Assembly (NCBI GenBank): GCA_023425455.1
Contig: JAFACP010000330.1
Location: 1-8,235, forward strand
Length of the DNA stretch: 8,235 nt
Origin: Pseudomonadota bacterium
GTDB lineage: Bacteria; Pseudomonadota; Gammaproteobacteria; Enterobacterales; Enterobacteriaceae
Direction: 5' to 3'
Below the pieces are notes generated by a model. It ran no database searches, was not told the DNA's origin, and saw only the letters and a program-made list of their open reading frames with translations. The position numbers and the translations under genes were made by a program. Below, in pieces: positions 6,065 to 8,235 of this stretch. How positions within the stretch are numbered: the first letter of the stretch is position 1; each line of letters opens with the position of its first letter.

Positions 6065-8235
6065 ATGCTCAATCAAGAACTGGAACTCAGTTTAAATATG
6101 GCTTTCGCCAGAGCGCGTGAGCACCGACATGAGTTTATGACCGTCGAGCATCTGCTGCTCGCACTGTTAAGCAACCCATCTGCCCGCGAAGCGCTTGAAG
6201 CCTGCTCCGTGGATCTGGTGGCGCTTCGTCAGGAACTCGAAGCCTTCATCGAACAAACTACGCCGGTGCTGCCAGCCAGCGAAGAAGAGCGCGACACGCA
6301 GCCGACGCTCAGCTTCCAGCGCGTGTTGCAGCGTGCGGTATTCCACGTTCAGTCTTCCGGGCGCAGCGAAGTGACGGGCGCCAATGTGCTGGTCGCCATC
6401 TTTAGCGAGCAGGAGTCCCAGGCGGCCTATCTGCTGCGCAAACACGAAGTCAGCCGACTCGACGTGGTCAATTTCATCTCGCACGGTACGCGGAAAGACG
6501 AGCCTAACCAGGCCTCTGACTCCGGTAATCAGGTCAATAACAATGAAGAGCAAGCAGGCGGGGAGGATCGTATGGAAAACTTCACCACCAACCTTAACCA
6601 GCTTGCTCGCGTGGGCGGTATTGACCCGCTGATTGGCCGCGATAAAGAGCTGGAGCGTGCGATCCAGGTACTGTGCCGCCGCCGTAAGAACAACCCGCTG
6701 CTGGTTGGGGAGTCTGGCGTAGGCAAAACGGCCATTGCTGAAGGTCTCGCCTGGCGGATTGTGCAGGGCGATGTGCCGGAAGTAATTGTCGATTGCACCA
6801 TCTATTCGCTGGATATTGGCTCACTGCTGGCCGGTACCAAATACCGCGGCGATTTTGAAAAACGTTTCAAGGCGCTGTTAAAGCAGCTGGAGCAGGATAC
6901 CAACAGCATTCTGTTTATTGATGAAATTCATACTATCATCGGCGCGGGAGCGGCTTCTGGCGGCCAGGTTGACGCCGCTAACCTGATCAAACCGTTGCTC
7001 TCCAGCGGCAAGATCCGCGTTATCGGCTCGACGACGTACCAGGAGTTCAGCAACATTTTCGAGAAAGACCGCGCCCTGGCGCGTCGCTTCCAGAAAATTG
7101 ATGTCACGGAACCGTCCGTAGACGAAACGGTGCAGATCCTTAACGGCCTGAAACCGAAGTATGAAGCGCACCACGATGTACGTTACACCGCCAAGGCGGT
7201 ACGTGCGGCGGTGGAGCTGGCGGTGAAATACATTAACGATCGTCACCTGCCGGACAAAGCGATCGACGTCATTGATGAGGCGGGGGCGCGTGCGCGTCTG
7301 ATGCCGGCCAGCAAGCGTAAGAAAACCGTTAACGTGGCGGATATTGAGTCCGTGGTGGCACGCATTGCGCGTATCCCTGAGAAGAGCGTCTCTCAGAGCG
7401 ACCGCGACACGCTGCGCACGCTTGGCAATCGTCTGAAAATGCTGGTCTTTGGTCAGGATAAAGCCATTGAGGCCTTAACCGAAGCGATCAAGATGGCCCG
7501 TGCCGGGCTGGGGCATGAGCATAAGCCCGTCGGTTCTTTCCTGTTCGCCGGTCCAACCGGGGTGGGGAAAACCGAGGTGACGGTGCAGCTCTCCAAAGCG
7601 CTGGGTATTGAGCTGCTGCGCTTTGATATGTCCGAGTATATGGAACGTCACACCGTCAGCCGTTTGATTGGTGCGCCTCCAGGATATGTGGGCTTTGACC
7701 AGGGCGGCCTGCTCACCGACGCGGTGATCAAGCATCCGCACGCGGTACTGCTGCTCGATGAAATCGAGAAAGCGCACCCTGATGTGTTCAACATCCTGCT
7801 GCAGGTGATGGATAACGGGACGCTGACCGATAACAACGGCCGCAAGGCGGACTTCCGCAACGTCGTGCTGGTGATGACCACCAACGCTGGCGTACGTGAA
7901 ACCGAGCGTAAATCCATCGGCCTGATCCATCAGGATAACAGCACCGATGCGATGGAAGAGATCAAGAAGATCTTTACACCGGAGTTCCGTAACCGTCTGG
8001 ATAACATTATCTGGTTCGATCATCTCTCTACCGAGGTGATCCATCAGGTGGTGGATAAGTTCATCGTTGAGCTGCAGGTTCAGCTGGATCAGAAAGGCGT
8101 GTCGCTGGAAGTAAGCCAGGAGGCCCGCAACTGGCTGGCTGAGAAAGGCTACGACCGTGCGATGGGCGCGCGTCCGATGGCGCGTGTGATTCAGGACAAC
8201 CTGAAGAAACCGCTGGCCAACGAGCTGCTGTTTGG
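6065..8235 (+). CDS. clpA: ClpA, AAA+ unfoldase subunit of the ClpAP protease (3' end outside window)
   Basis: Open from the ATG at 6065 to the window edge: 723 complete codons of an expected 759 or so (E. coli 758). ClpA forms a hexamer that unfolds substrates and threads them into ClpP. The N domain (about 1-143), where ClpS docks, is followed by an acidic, Gln/Asn-rich linker. AAA+ module D1 has Walker A GESGVGKT (215-222), Walker B LFIDE (283-287) and arginine fingers Arg340/Arg341. Module D2 has Walker A GPTGVGKT (496-503), Walker B LLLDE (562-566), the pore loop GYVG and the ClpP-docking IGL tripeptide (618-620). A strong GGAGG lies 5 nt before the start. The linker is one residue longer than in E. 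coli, so downstream numbering shifts by one. All catalytic residues are present. The last 36 or so residues and any terminator lie beyond the window. Confidence 0.98.
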   Translation, partial: MLNQELELSLNMAFARAREHRHEFMTVEHLLLALLSNPSAREALEACSVDLVALRQELEAFIEQTTPVLPASEEERDTQPTLSFQRVLQRAVFHVQSSGRSEVTGANVLVAIFSEQESQAAYLLRKHEVSRLDVVNFISHGTRKDEPNQASDSGNQVNNNEEQAGGEDRMENFTTNLNQLARVGGIDPLIGRDKELERAIQVLCRRRKNNPLLVGESGVGKTAIAEGLAWRIVQGDVPEVIVDCTIYSLDIGSLLAGTKYRGDFEKRFKALLKQLEQDTNSILFIDEIHTIIGAGAASGGQVDAANLIKPLLSSGKIRVIGSTTYQEFSNIFEKDRALARRFQKIDVTEPSVDETVQILNGLKPKYEAHHDVRYTAKAVRAAVELAVKYINDRHLPDKAIDVIDEAGARARLMPASKRKKTVNVADIESVVARIARIPEKSVSQSDRDTLRTLGNRLKMLVFGQDKAIEALTEAIKMARAGLGHEHKPVGSFLFAGPTGVGKTEVTVQLSKALGIELLRFDMSEYMERHTVSRLIGAPPGYVGFDQGGLLTDAVIKHPHAVLLLDEIEKAHPDVFNILLQVMDNGTLTDNNGRKADFRNVVLVMTTNAGVRETERKSIGLIHQDNSTDAMEEIKKIFTPEFRNRLDNIIWFDHLSTEVIHQVVDKFIVELQVQLDQKGVSLEVSQEARNWLAEKGYDRAMGARPMARVIQDNLKKPLANELLF
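6561..6574 (+). promoter_or_regulatory. Internal Shine-Dalgarno and start codon for the short ClpA form
   Basis: GGGAGG (6561-6566) stands 5 nt before the in-frame ATG of codon 170 (6572-6574), at the end of the linker and just before D1. E. coli clpA is known to initiate internally at the equivalent Met169 to give a form of about 65 kDa lacking the N domain and so unable to bind ClpS. The site here is well kept and strong, so the same dual product is expected. Confidence 0.75.

Noticed and set aside
7475..8044. 189-codon minus-strand frame inside clpA
   Set aside because: Antisense shadow of the highly conserved D2 module of clpA.
1..8235. A hidden defence system or mobile island, prompted by the OLD-type ATPase/TOPRIM protein
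   Set aside because: OLD-like proteins occur in defence systems such as Gabija, but this copy is the chromosomal YbjD in its usual core-genome setting. No UvrD-like partner, integrase, repeat or composition break is visible.

Overview
The window is chromosomal DNA from a member of the Enterobacteriaceae. I recognise the gene order and protein sequences ybjD > < ybjX | macA macB > < cspD | clpS clpA as the conserved block found near 20 min on the E. coli K-12 map. The predicted proteins differ from the E. coli ones mostly by scattered substitutions. An Enterobacter, Lelliottia or Citrobacter-type genome would fit, but the genus cannot be fixed by eye. I see no mobile element, phage gene, CRISPR array, tRNA or rRNA.

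Layout: the left edge cuts into the 3' 60% of ybjD (OLD-family ATPase with a C-terminal TOPRIM domain). ybjD converges on ybjX (VirK/YbjX, DUF535 family), and the two overlap by 4 bp at their stop codons. ybjX is transcribed leftward from a 159-bp divergent region that also drives macA rightward. This region holds a good PhoP box plus -10 element for ybjX and a weaker PhoP-like box facing macA. macA and macB (the periplasmic adaptor and ABC transporter of the MacAB-TolC pump) overlap by 4 bp. They end at a symmetrical hairpin terminator shared with the oncoming cspD.

cspD (cold-shock-fold replication inhibitor) is transcribed leftward. It is separated by 267 bp from the rightward clpS-clpA pair, which encodes the N-degron adaptor and the AAA+ unfoldase of the ClpAP protease. 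clpA runs off the right edge about 36 codons before its expected end. A strong internal Shine-Dalgarno in front of codon 170 matches the known site that gives the short ClpA form.

Functionally the window joins envelope-stress and efflux genes that plausibly share PhoPQ control (ybjX, macAB) to stationary-phase and proteolysis genes (cspD, clpS, clpA). The protein-coding content is ordinary core genome. I found no previously undescribed system. The points worth a second look are regulatory: the ybjX/macA divergent region, the overlapping gene ends, and the leaders of clpS and clpA.
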